64,000 nucleotides of DNA, taken from positions 16,303,036 to 16,367,035 of the forward strand of contig NC_066850.1 of assembly GCF_001640805.2 (NCBI RefSeq), in the 5' to 3' direction. The stretch is from Lates calcarifer (lineage: Eukaryota; Chordata; Actinopteri; Centropomidae). The position numbers and the translations under genes were made by a program. Positions 24,386 to 35,925 of the stretch are shown one piece after another (position 1 is the first letter of the stretch; each line of letters begins with the position of its first letter). Below the pieces are notes generated by a model, which was not told the origin of the DNA, ran no database searches, and worked only from the letters and a program-made list of their open reading frames with translations.

Positions 24386-27300
24386 GCCCTGATGTACTCA
24401 CACATCCACTGGCCTGAACCCCTTGGCAATTTTGATATTGTACTGTATGTTGTATCTTCAAGTGTAGAAACTGCAATTACTCTGAAGAAGAGTCAGCGCA
24501 CAGATGCATATATAAACATATACACACACACACACACACAGGCTGTAAATGGCTGTCCCTGCACAAGCTTTTGTTTTATTACTCAATTCAGCTCCATTAC
24601 AGCATGTCTCCCGCTATGGAAGTCATCTGAAGGTCTTATTTAAATCTCTCTACTTCATTACCTGGAGCTTTCATGTGATAACCAAGTCCAATAGATCATT
24701 ATTATCCTTAATAGTTTGCTGCACAACATTTAGCAGCCACTCTTTTCCAGTGGCTGCCTCTACTATCACTTTCACATTACAGCTGGAGCGTGTTGACGTA
24801 GGCCTAGGCCAGCCATTATGTTTAGGAGAGCAGCAGGAGATATACAGGGTGAATATCAAAATGCAGTGTGTGGTTACTCATCCCTTACACAGTGAATTTG
24901 CAGATCTGATATATTTCACTTTCCTTCACATATCCTGGTGACCTCTTCTGGCAGTGAGGCCTGCTGAAGACAACATTTGATTTTATAAAACAGGAGCACA
25001 GGAAACATCCTTAACCCAGATTCTATCTATGTAGATACACAGATTGTCACTTTTTAAGAAAAGTTTATTTTAAGTAAAACAAAGGACAGAATTGATAGTG
25101 AAAATAAGGAAAGCAGCCTCCTCACACCAACTAACAGTACAATGTGTTGAGATTCAAAAAGCATTTGATTGAGACAGACATAAATTGGTTGTGTGGTAGA
25201 TGACAATTGGCAATTTCAATCATATATTAGGCAGGCAGGGAGAATGTTAAGGAAAACACTGTTGCAGGATCTAGTGTTTTTGGAATGTGATTTCATTTCT
25301 CCCCCTGCTGCTTAAATTTTGACATTTTCTTTAAAAAATGCAGAAGAAGTGCCTTTTGAATGGTCAAACAGCATTTGAAACCAGACATCTGAGACCTTTC
25401 AGTCACTGGAAATGTTCTTCCATCATTTTTTGCTTGTCCAGCCAAGTGCAGCACTGTGACTGCCTTCAAAGAGAGAATGTACCAAATGTGTGTGCTGTTA
25501 TCCCCATTACAGCAATTATCATGTCTCAACCCCCATTTATGATGACAGGCTAGTGTGTTTCAAACATACCCTGGCCTTTATACTACCTACACCTGGTTGG
25601 TTGAATGAGCAGTCATTGGTTTATCTTTGAATGGTGGCTTCAGAAGAGTGGAAGTGAGTCCATCTTGTTTCTTTATTATTTCCCCATTGTTTATTGATCA
25701 GACCAACACTTCTGTTGGGACAGTTGATTTCCAGTGAATTCCAGAGCAGAATTAAACCTTTCAGAAAATATTGTGCTTGTGACTTGTAGTCTGGCTTGTA
25801 ACGTTTTGCTTCATGTGGGGCTGTGTGGCTGCAGACCAGAGGGCCTGCACCCAACAGTAGGCATGTGAGCATCAGAACTGGAGCATGGAGCAATGGAAAA
25901 AGGTGGCCTAAACTGATGAACCACTTTTCTTATGTGGATGACTGGGTGTGTGTGTGTGTGTGTGTGCATTGTTTACCTGGGGAGGAGATGGCACTGGGAT
26001 GCACCATAGGCAGTCACAAATATTCATCAGTAAATGTGCTCTAATGTGGCTTTGGCTCTCTGGACTGACTGTGTTCAGTGACTAAAGTACCCAGCAACCA
26101 ATCACAGATCCCCATTGTTTGTTAAGGGGTCTCCTTCTCCTTTGTTTCCTCTGTACGTGGGCTGTGTATTTACAAGAATCGGATGATATGATACATATCA
26201 GGATACAGGTGTTCAATATATTGCAATATATTTAGATTTTTTAATCTAATTTTAGAAATGCTGTAATAGTAAAAACCCACACTATATGCATAGAAGGTCA
26301 AGTCATATCAGATTATTTACAAAAAAATTTTTTTTTTTTAGAAACAAATAAAGTGGTGGTAGTTTCCTGATCAAACTACCAATCAAGGGCCAAATTCAAG
26401 TAGCAAAAAGTTTATTATTCACTCTAGGATTTTTCATTTTTGCATTTGACCTTAGATATGTGGTAACCTGGGGAACTACGTAGTTGAAGTGGATGAGAAA
26501 TGGAGGGAGGAGGTGGAAAAAGTGAGAGTAGAAAAAAATCTTGGTTATTTATTTTGTCTTTAGAGAACCACCTTTGGGTTTGGGATCACACATGCCTCAT
26601 TTATGTTGTATGTTGAGATAAAAACGACCATTTGTCCAATTTACTATACATTTTTGATTATTTAAATTTCGATTAGGAATAGAAATTTAGACATGGATTT
26701 TAGATATTCATATAAAATTTATCTTCTGCTCCTTTGAACCCTGATACAGAGTGGTAATAGTTTCAGTAGTGGATTCATCAGTGAGAGCACTAAAAGGGCC
26801 TGTAGTGCGCTGGGTGAAGCTCCAAAATGCTATGAGGTAAAGATATTAAGACATCACAATTCCATCATGTATCTTTACTGCATTGCTCCAAGTTTGTGTT
26901 CATGATCAGTCATGCAACAACAGCCTTCAAGCAAAATAGGAAATGAAAAACAAAAACAAACAAAAAAATGAGATTACAACTGAGTTTTGCAAGGCGCTGA
27001 TAGGAGGTAAACAATCTGGAAAGGAGAGAGGAGAGGACTGAGGAGGAGGGAAGGGGAAGCAAGGTCACCATCCTAACGTGTGTGGATGTTTGTAGGTGGA
27101 AGTGATGGTTTATTGTTGCTGTGGTGGATTTTTGTAAAGATATACAGGAAATAAGACATCAGTTAAATTAGTTATTTTCTTCTGTACAGTGACAATATTT
27201 GCATGTTTTATTCTGGGTAGACAGAAAAAACATTCATGATTATATATATATATATACACAGAGACTAAAATATTCATATAGTAGTCCCTTCTCTTTTTAT

Positions 27301-27761
27301 ATGTTAAATGTAGAGCATATGTGTTGTCAAAAACCTGTAGCACTGTTACCTGCAGGAATTGCTCATAAGCTAAATGAACTTTTGTTCAGAATGTTATCTG
27401 ATCACTAAACAGCAAATAAAAAGAAAACTCTCCTTAAGATCTCAGTAGATAGTAATGGGAGTGAAAATACTTGTACCAGGAATGAAAATTCTCCAGGTTA
27501 TCAGTTCAGTCTCCAGATTATAAGTGGTGCAAAAAGAAATCACTCACTCTTCTCCAAATCAGCAGAGTCTGAAAGAGAGCGAACAGCTTGACAACACAGT
27601 TCATTTCTGCCTTTGATGTATCCCAGATGATCTGCCTTGAGCTCGTCGACTGTGACGCCCCGTCTTAGCTAACCTCCAAATGACTCCGTCTATCACACAG
27701 CTTTATTCAACAAGCATCAGCTGCTGCAGTATGCCATCAGTTCCCCATTTAAACTGAGAAT
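24386..27761. other. Intergenic, no gene seen
   Basis: Contains (CA)n at 24,522-24,540, (GT)n at 25,946-25,966, an AT-rich repeat-like block with TATTGCAATATAT at 26,215-26,235, and (TA)n at 27,241-27,256. The open frames (78 to 130 codons) have no recognisable domains. Confidence 0.55.
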
Positions 27762-27860
27762 GTCAAGTCAATTCAGTTTTATTTATATATTGCCAAATCA
27801 CAACAGAGGTTATCTCAGGGCACTTTTCATATAGAGCAGGTCTAGACCGTACTCTTTACA
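27762..27860 (+). mobile_element. Teleost interspersed repeat (CAATTCAGTTTTATTTATAT family)
   Basis: Reads CAATTCAGTTTTATTTATAT, then GCCAAATCACAACAGAGGTT, ATCTCAGGGCACTTTTCATA and TAGAGCAGGTCTAGACC. This is an abundant short repeat of fish genomes. A reverse-oriented relative lies at 30,880-30,965. Confidence 0.6.
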
Positions 27861-27881
27861 ATATTTTATGTCTGAAAAGGT

Positions 27882-27903
27882 AAGGGTTAGGGTTAGGGTT
27901 AGT
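27882..27903 (+). repeat. Short interstitial telomere-type repeat
   Basis: Three tandem GGGTTA units immediately downstream of the 27,762-27,860 repeat. Too short to be a chromosome end; an interstitial telomeric sequence or part of the retroposon tail. Confidence 0.8.
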
Positions 27904-30279
27904 AAGTGTGAGAAAGCAACAAAAACTTATCACTAAAAAGAGATGTTCATTTTTTGACACCTTGAAGGAAGTGGCATTTACTACAGCAAAACAACTGATG
28001 CACAAAAACAAAACAAACTATGTGAATAGGAATCTAATCAAACTTGCTCTGCTCTTTCACATGATGAACTTTGCTTTTACAAGGGAACATCATGTGGATG
28101 TACTATAAGGTAAATCAGTGTATGACAAATAACACTCATGCTCTTTCTATTTTCCCTGGATAAAATGATGTGTAAACAGGCGTTACAGCATAGCAGATAT
28201 TGGGGCATTCACAGTATTATATGTGTAAATATGTTTTTTAAGTAAATGTTCCTTAACATTCCTCAAATTCACCCTTGAGAGGCAGCTCTAAAAAGTTTCC
28301 AGCTTCCAATGTGAGCAAGGATTCAAAGATTTATTTCTCACAAAATGCCAGAAGTAATAAAATGCATAGTAACCATTGCAATTTCTAAACTGGTTTAAAT
28401 ATATTAAAACAGAGGGACAAAAATAAATAAAAACAGTTGCATTTATATAATTGACCTAAGATAAAGTGCATACCACATAACCACAACATCCACAGTTTAA
28501 TTCCTGAAACCTTGTTGCATATCACACTCCTCTCTCTCTGGCCTTGCTCCTGTCTGTCTCTAGACTGTTAACTGTGGAATAAAGGCAACCCCCCCCCCCA
28601 AAAAAACATCTTTTTTTAAAGGTATGATGTCTAACTTTTCCAGATTAAAATGTCTAGAAATGTATTACACCAGACCAGGATCTTTCACTAACCTTAACCA
28701 GGTGCTGTGTGTGCATAAACATAACCATAAATAAGTATATATTAATATTGCTGTGGTTGATATTGCTGTCCTGTCCACGTAGACTAAATGAATCAGTACA
28801 TTAAATGTCTGGACTGTTCTTCTGCTGTGTCTTGACACTCAGGGTTTAGACATAGTGATACACAGACCCCAGACCTGTGACATTAGAACAACCCTACCCA
28901 CATGGATTATATAGAATTTGGACGTGATCTTGGCTCTTCAGAACCAAATGGACCTCTACAACACAATAGAAAGAAAAAAGTGCTTTTTTCTAAACATTCC
29001 TTAATAACATGCTGTGTATTTGATAGATGTGAAAATTGCCATGCCCACACCTGTCAGTGATGGTGCACTGCAAGCAAATACTGTATTTTCTTTCTCCCAT
29101 AACATTAAAACAGTTAATGAAGTATATCTTATGTGTTGATGAGGTATTTTACAAACAAAGGTTTCCCTATTGTTTTTTTAAATCTTAAATGATACTGGAA
29201 GGCTTCACAGGCTTGCATATTATCCTGTCAGAGCAAATAAATAGACTGTGTGGTGTACTAGTGTTAAGTTATCAAGTGCTCTGTGCAGCGGTAATGAATG
29301 TGTGCAGAGCTGCAGGCAGATGGGATTAAAGAGACAGTGAGGGTTTTGATGACATCATTTGTGTGAGACTCTCAGCTGCCTGATGTACAAATGGCAAGAA
29401 TCTTGCCACCTGTGTGTGTGTGTGTGTGTGTGTCTGTGTGTAAGACGGTTTTCATCCCCTTTGTGTAAACCAAGGTTAGACACAGACATATGTAATGGAA
29501 AGGAGAATAAGCTGTGTGTATACCTGACTCCTAACTCTTCCTTCTTGTAACCTGTATCTTGTAACAATAGGACCTGACAACAGTGCTCTAAAGGCAAGTG
29601 AAGGTAACAGAGGATGTCACATCTGTTTCTGTAGCTCAGACTCTCCTTCATGTCTCCATCAAATTCCAGTTTGTGTTTAACTGAGCTGATGAGTCTCCCC
29701 AAATACCAGTATAGTCACTGTTTATCTTTCTTCTCCTTGTTGTTTCTCATCATCCTCCATGGAGCTAAATTATGACAGCTGTCTCAGGTGAACAAAGATT
29801 TATTTATTGTCATGGCAACACCGATGCAGTCTATTAAATATATAAGTTGCATGTAGGTCACATGCTTCGACATGAGAATTTCTATGTCCCAGATCAACAC
29901 ACAAAAAAAAATGGCTCTGCTGTCTTCTGACGTTCATGCTGGTTTAAAAAAAAATATCAGATCTGTGTCACATATGAGGGATAAAAATTAGATCAGGGCC
30001 ACTTGTGTGGAGTTTTGAGGAAGATATAAAAACATATCACAGATTGATAAGAAAGCGACTGTCCATGCAGTCTACAGCTGATTCCATCAGACAAGCAGGC
30101 CAAATGCTAAAGCTGCATGAAAACAGCCAGTCAGAGCTGCTGATAAAGAGGATAAGTGAGAGGCTGCTATTATCAATGAGTAGGTGAAAGTAAGATGTGT
30201 ACGCGTTGATTAGCCTGTCGTATAGTCAAAGTGAAATTTGTTCACCTCTCTGTCACCACCTCGATTATACCGAACTGCA
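27904..30279. other. Intergenic, no gene seen
   Basis: AT-rich with a C11A7 run at 28,589-28,606 and (GT)n at 29,411-29,440. The 115-codon minus frame at 29,355-29,702 spans the microsatellite (histidine/threonine run) and is not a credible gene. Confidence 0.55.
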
Positions 30280-30560
30280 CACGCAGGACCGAATGCCTCG
30301 AATCACACCAGAAGAACTGGGGGGCCAATTATGGCAGCCGGTTACCATGCCGACAGGAGGCGGTCCCTTTCTATAAAAAGCCAGTAGTGTGTTACTTTAC
30401 ATAATTCCAGTCACTTTGGATTTTCCACTCTGCTCCTCGAGACTAAGGGGGCTACATTACTGAAGCCGGTTTAAGGAGGCACGTCCAATCGTAGTGCGGC
30501 AGTGCCAGCGGCTCCACGCCGTCAGTTTAGACCTGCAGTTTGACACGACACAAACATGTT
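30280..30560. promoter_or_regulatory. CpG-rich, TATA-containing block of unknown role
   Basis: This roughly 280-bp block has about 17 CpG dinucleotides by eye, whereas the surrounding tens of kilobases are CpG-poor. It includes a TATA-like CTATAAAAAG at 30,371-30,380 and a small ATG frame at 30,555 (MLSPNGSFYLNGNG then stop). No known protein, tRNA, 5S or snRNA sequence is recognisable on either strand. It could be a promoter or first exon of an unannotated transcript, a solo LTR, or a conserved non-coding element. I cannot tell which from the sequence alone. Confidence 0.25.
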
Positions 30561-30879
30561 ATCTCCAAATGGGTCTTTTTACCTTAATGGTAATGGTTGA
30601 CGATGACTGTAGACACGCTGTCTTTAACCACAACCACAACCATAACATGTCTTAAGTTTAATGTATGTGGTAGTGTTTTGAGGTGTGACCTTGACCTTCA
30701 TCTCTTTGCCTCTGAAAAACATACCTACAGCAAGCTATAACTATGTAAGACAGCTTAAAAGCTTATGTTTTACTAACTCACAAATTTTTCCTCTCCACTA
30801 TTATTATTAAGTGTTCTCAAGTGCCTACTCAGGGTGGGAACTGTGGGATCTCTCTATAATATTGTGAGGTGTTGACCTT

Positions 30880-30965
30880 ACTCTGTAAAGTGCCATGAGA
30901 TAATGTATATTATGATTTTGGACTATGTGAATTGAATTGAATTAAAGTGAATTGAATTGAGTTGA
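30880..30965 (-). mobile_element. Teleost interspersed repeat, reverse copy
   Basis: Contains CTGTAAAGTGCCATGAGATA, ATTATGATTTTGGACTATGT and GAATTGAATTGAA. This is the reverse complement of the family at 27,762-27,860 and ends in a GAATT pentamer run. Confidence 0.6.
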
Positions 30966-31194
30966 TGGTGTTACCATTTCACCTCTTTAGAGAATGTGGA
31001 AATGGAGTTATCACAAGTTTAATGCTTGGCTGAGTTTTCTGGAGCTTCAGTTAAAATTTGCTCTGCATTTGAGTGGAGACCTGGCTATTGTCAGATGAGC
31101 TTAATGCTGAAGGTTTAATTTCCCAACAGCAGGTTATAACTAAAAACACCATGAAGAAAAATGTATCTTAGATGACAAATGGAATAAAGAATCT

Positions 31195-31460
31195 GCATCC
31201 ATGCTACACTGGCATCTCTGTGAGGCTGTGATGTGCACTGTGACAAAAGCCAAATTGTAAGACAGCAAAAAGTTGAGGTCCAAAGTTTGTTTTTGTTTCC
31301 ACTGTGTCACAAAATGGTGGAAATTGGTATGTGTGGTAGTCGTTGTGATGCTAACATGATGATGTTTAGCTGGTATAATGTTCAACATGTTCACTCTTAG
31401 TTTAGTTTGTTAGCATCTTAACATTTGCTAATTATTTTGTCATGATTTGTAAGGTAATCA
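31195..31460. mobile_element. Percomorph-type GCTAACATG repeat
   Basis: Carries GCTAACATGATGATGTTTAG, CTGGTATAATGTTCAACATG, TTCACTCTTAGTTTAGTTTG and TTAGCATCTTAACATTTGCT. These ordered words belong to a very abundant percomorph non-coding repeat. A partial relative is at 41,625-41,735. No ORF or terminal repeats are seen. Confidence 0.55.
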
Positions 31461-34400
31461 TGATTTGTCATGATTTAGTTTTAAAGCTCAGCAGTTATTA
31501 TGAATGGTAATGGTAAATATTACACTTATTTGATGTACAAAACTTTCCCTGCTTACCTCAGGATTTGTGTTTTGATGGTTATGCATGCATTATGAATATA
31601 CAGAGTTTAAACCTGCTGAGAATATGAGGAGCGTGGCATACAAACGTGCTACAAGGATTTCAAAAGCATCAAGTGGGACTAAAGAGGGACATTTGCTGAT
31701 TTTGGTTTGAGATTATTTTAGCCTCAAAAACATGATTCTTCTTCATGCTAAACTAGAAATGCAGATGGATTTCATTCAGCATTATTCTTGCATGAGTTAT
31801 CATTATGGTTTGCAGTGCACTGGAAGGTGAATGGTCTTGTTGTAACGCAGCCTCCATTATGGAAATATGCAAATGTAATCACAGTAAACAGACTGGTTAT
31901 GAGCACAACAGTAATTATGTGATGGTTGTACCAGCATGATTCCACTCAGACTGCACAGTAACATTTATTGTCTGTCCAAACATAATACATTCTCGTTTGG
32001 CCGCTGATAATCAAGCTGGGTTGGCTGTCAGGTTACCATTGTTCATTTCTGATGAACAAAAGCAGCTACTAATGTGTTATTGAATTGTTGTTTGTAGCCT
32101 TAGAGGGGGACTGCCCAGAAGTTTCTAATACAGTTTACTGGGAACATAATACAGTTTATATACTAATCATAAAGAATACATTCAGCCTGTGAAAATAGTT
32201 GTATAGTGTCATCTGTTGCTCTGGCAGAGCTCTGTTAAGTCTAAGAAAACAAAATCTTAATGATGACATCAGGGGTTCTCTTAAATTGGCCTTTTTTTAT
32301 AGGAATACCTTCATTATAATGTAGGAACATGAAGATTAGCAGGCATTGACGATCTAATAAAATATGCTGTTAGCAGTACTGTTGGAAATGTAGGACCCAA
32401 TATTTTGGAGCTTGACCTATAGGAACTTAAAACCAGAATATTTCATCCCCCGGCTTTATGTAAATCCAACGCTAAATCACTGGCATCCCCTAAAATGTGT
32501 GAAAAGGTGTTGCATTATCTTAGCTGGAGACCACACTTCTGTGAGGCAAAGCCTATGTTATTAACTGGGGGGATGAAATTTAAAAGACGTTGGTGTGTAT
32601 CAGAGAGGGAGGTTCAGTTCATGCGAGAGTGACGGTTTAACAAAGACAGTGAAACATTATTCTGTCTCAACCTCTTGCTTGTGTTGTGCTGCCCTGTAAA
32701 ATAATACAGTGGTCCTACACACTGTTATGGGCTTTTAGTAATTTTCAGGGGGAGGAAACAAAAGCAATCAGTGGTACTTGTGTGACTGTAGTAGAGACCC
32801 AGTGATTAATATAGTACTTAATCTGGCTTCCTTGCAGACTGATGTGCTCGCTCCACTAGCTATTTTTAGCACAGACCAGTGATTCATTTGAGGAAAAGAA
32901 CAATGTTTCCCTGACCTCACACTTTCAGTGCTTCTACCTCACATTCATTTTCAGATGAGTGTTCTTAAAAGTTTGTTTAATTTAAAGGCGTTCCCCCCTG
33001 AATTCCTCATCCAGCTTACAACCCTCAGTGACAGCCACAGTGCAGCTCCACTGAAGCTGTGAAAATTTGTCCACATCACAGAGATGGAGCTTATTAATCT
33101 CACACTGGTGTCAGCCTGCTGGCAGCAATTTAATGAGCCAATTAATGTTAAACAGAGGAGTTGCTCAGATTAGGAGCAATTCATATGAAAAATTATTCCT
33201 TAATCATGTGTAACATGTAGACACCACAGTTTTAGCGCACAGGCTTACCGGGACTCAAGTCCTGGGGCTCAACAACATAAAGGGTGTACGAGGCTTGGGA
33301 GAAAGAGATAAAACAAAATTCAGAGGGTGAAATAAAAATCATGCTTGACTTGGTGTGGTACGTGCTCCTAAAAAATAAGCTGCTGTGATTGGCAGGCTAA
33401 ATATCACTGAATGTTAATCACAGATATGATTTGTCTGTCTTTATTGTCCAATGAATGAGTTGCTGTTTATCAGTTCCTGGCTTGAGTTCAAATCAGCTGC
33501 AGGTTGCAAAAATATCCGGAAAGAAATATGAAAGTGAAGCTAAAACTACAAAAATCAAAGGGAGAAAGTGCAGTGGCAGTCACAGCTATTAAGAAAAATC
33601 CCCAAACTGACAGGATATTTCAAAGCTTGCAAGCCTCAAGGTCAAGATGACTGAAAACCCTTCAGCTGCAGTAACAGCTGGGCCAGTTTTCACAGAGATG
33701 CAGACACCCCTTGGGTCACTACCCTGCTGCAGCTGGAGGGCAGCAAGTGAAACGGCGACATCGATGAGGACACCTGCTTGGTGGGCTAGGGGTAGGTAGT
33801 TAGCTAACCAGCTCAACAACATTAGCAAATTTATCAAACAAATAATGACAGTCCAAACAGACAGTATCATGCACAATTCCAGATAGTTTTGAATAGTATT
33901 TTTGGCATATTTATAACATAGTGGGTGGAACATGATGCACTAAAGCCAAAATCATCCAGCAGGTACCAATTTACAAATTAGAGTATGTGTGAGTGTGTGT
34001 CTGTGCGCGCACATGCCTGCATTATGTGAGAGAGATAGCTATTGGCCTACAGCGAGCTGGCCTGTACCTTTGGTGATGCAATTTCTATATTGTGTAGATA
34101 GATCAGCCACAACATTAAAGCCAGTTACTGGGTTTGATCAGTGTATATATGCTTCACTATGGCCTAATAATGATTATATGACTTCTGTTTGGTTCCACAG
34201 CAGTAATAAAATTAAACTGCAGTCATGAGTGATGAGTGATTGTTGATGCACATTAAGTGTGAATGTTGTGTGCAGGTTGGACGGGGCCATGGGGTCCGTG
34301 GTGCTTTAATGCAGCCTTACGTGTAGATGCACTGTACAGTCTCAGGTCACATAAGCCGTACCTCTGTGCTGATGAAAAAACAAGCTTGAATCTTATTTTT

Positions 34401-35371
34401 TGCTTCAAGTCCAGTGACTTGGATTCTAGTTCCGCATACAGCCACAGTGATTATGTACTGGGCTCTGAACACTGTGAAAACATGCGTGACTTTCATGCAA
34501 TACTGTGGCCGAACACATCCATTTCTAGGCACAGAAGGAGCACTGAAGCTGCTGCTTCAGCTTCACTAATGTGCTGCTCACATTATCCCACAGTGTAAGA
34601 TTTTGTTGAAAAAGCTAGTAAGTGGACAACTGATTTTGTCAGGCAGTAATTCTCCTGATGGAGATGTTATATATCACCTTTTCAAACCTTGAAAGTCTAT
34701 AATGACTTGACCAATGAAATAGAAAACCAAAGTAAAATGCTGTGGGTTCATGGGTTCATTCTACTTCAGACCCAGAACCATGGTTTTAGGTGGCTTTACA
34801 ATACAGTCAAAGTGAAGAAGGTCAGTCCAATGCCTTTCCGATGCCTTCTAGTTCATTGTCATTGAATCATGACACACGCTCAAGGCTGTACACTCATTAG
34901 TGTAATGGAATCTACATGTTCGATGTGAAACAGAGTCAAAATGGTTGTGTCTTTGATGACCCTCAGTGTCCTAGCAAACTACTGAACAGTCATAGCCTTC
35001 GGACATGTTGGACAAGGTTTCCCTTCCTTTATCTTTCTCCTCTCAGTCTTTGTTCTCTAAATCTACATCTAAAGAGAATCGGGACACAGCACAATTCTCT
35101 GCCTGATGCTTGAAATTTAATGAGAGGATACTTTTATTTGACATTCACACTTAGTGATTAAACTTATGGAGGAAAATGTTAGACACAGTGGTGCCCTTTG
35201 ATGTAACTCCTTCCTTTTAGTGGTTGTTACGTAATTAGTGTTACTGTACAAAGTAACTTCAGGTATGACAAACATCATGACACCTGTGAAGATAAACTTC
35301 AACCAACAGGACGTCGCAAAGGAGCAGCAACAAAAAAAGTTCCTCAGGCACTCAGAAGGCAGAGCAAGGAG
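31461..35371. other. Intergenic, no gene seen
   Basis: No coding exon, RNA gene or named repeat can be supported. Frames of 111-114 codons at 33,589-33,933 (minus) and 34,263-34,598 (plus) start or end inside AT-rich sequence and show no domain resemblance. Confidence 0.55.
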
Positions 35372-35650
35372 TGAAAGGGTATTAAAAGTCTTTATTTAGT
35401 AGAGCAGATTAGTTAAAACACCAATCAGTTTTGACCTTGCTGCATTTGTTGTCATGACATTGTGTTCACGTTGGTCATTTTCTGTTCAAAGGGGAGGTTT
35501 GTTCTGTTTTGTCCTCAATGTTAGTAGTGAGTGACTTATCCATCCCCCAACCTCACTTTCTGTTGACATGGAAGTTGCTGTAGCGGTTGTTAAGACAGAA
35601 CTTTGTCATGTCTGCAGAAGAAATATGCCAGTTAAAGAGTTATTTGTGAT
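35372..35650. repeat. Dispersed repeat, copy 2 (partner at 11.9 kb)
   Basis: Collinear with 11,880-12,205. Blocks seen here are AATGTTAGTAGTGAGT, CCATCCCCCAACCTCACTTT, CTGTTGACATGGAAGTTGCT, GCGGTTGTTAAGACAG and ATGCCAGTTAAAGAGTTATT. It is followed within about 20 bp by a SINE-like copy, whereas copy 1 follows one. Confidence 0.5.
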
Positions 35651-35671
35651 TTCTGTAAGTTGATTTACAAC

Positions 35672-35925
35672 AGGGAGTTTGCATGTTCTTAATGTTCCTG
35701 TGTGGGTTCTCTCTGGGTACTCCGGCTTCCTCCCACAGTTTAAAGACATGCAGGTTAATTGGTGACTCTAAATTACCTGTAGGTGTGAATATGAGTGTGA
35801 ATGGTTGTTGTGATAGACTAGTGATCTGTCCAGAGTGCGTCCTGCCTCTCACCCAATGTCAGCTGGGATAGGCTCCAGCTGCCCTGCGACCCTTAGGAAT
35901 GAGTGGTATAGATAATGGATGGATT
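35672..35925 (+). mobile_element. tRNA-headed SINE-like repeat, headless copy
   Basis: The best preserved of the three copies. Its order is GGGAGTTTGCATGTTC, TGTGGGTTCTCTCTGGGTAC, TCCGGCTTCCTCCCACAG, AGACATGCAGGTTAATTGGT, GACTCTAAATTACCTGTAGG, GTCAGCTGGGATAGGCTCCA and GATAATGGATGG. The Pol III head is lost. Confidence 0.7.
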
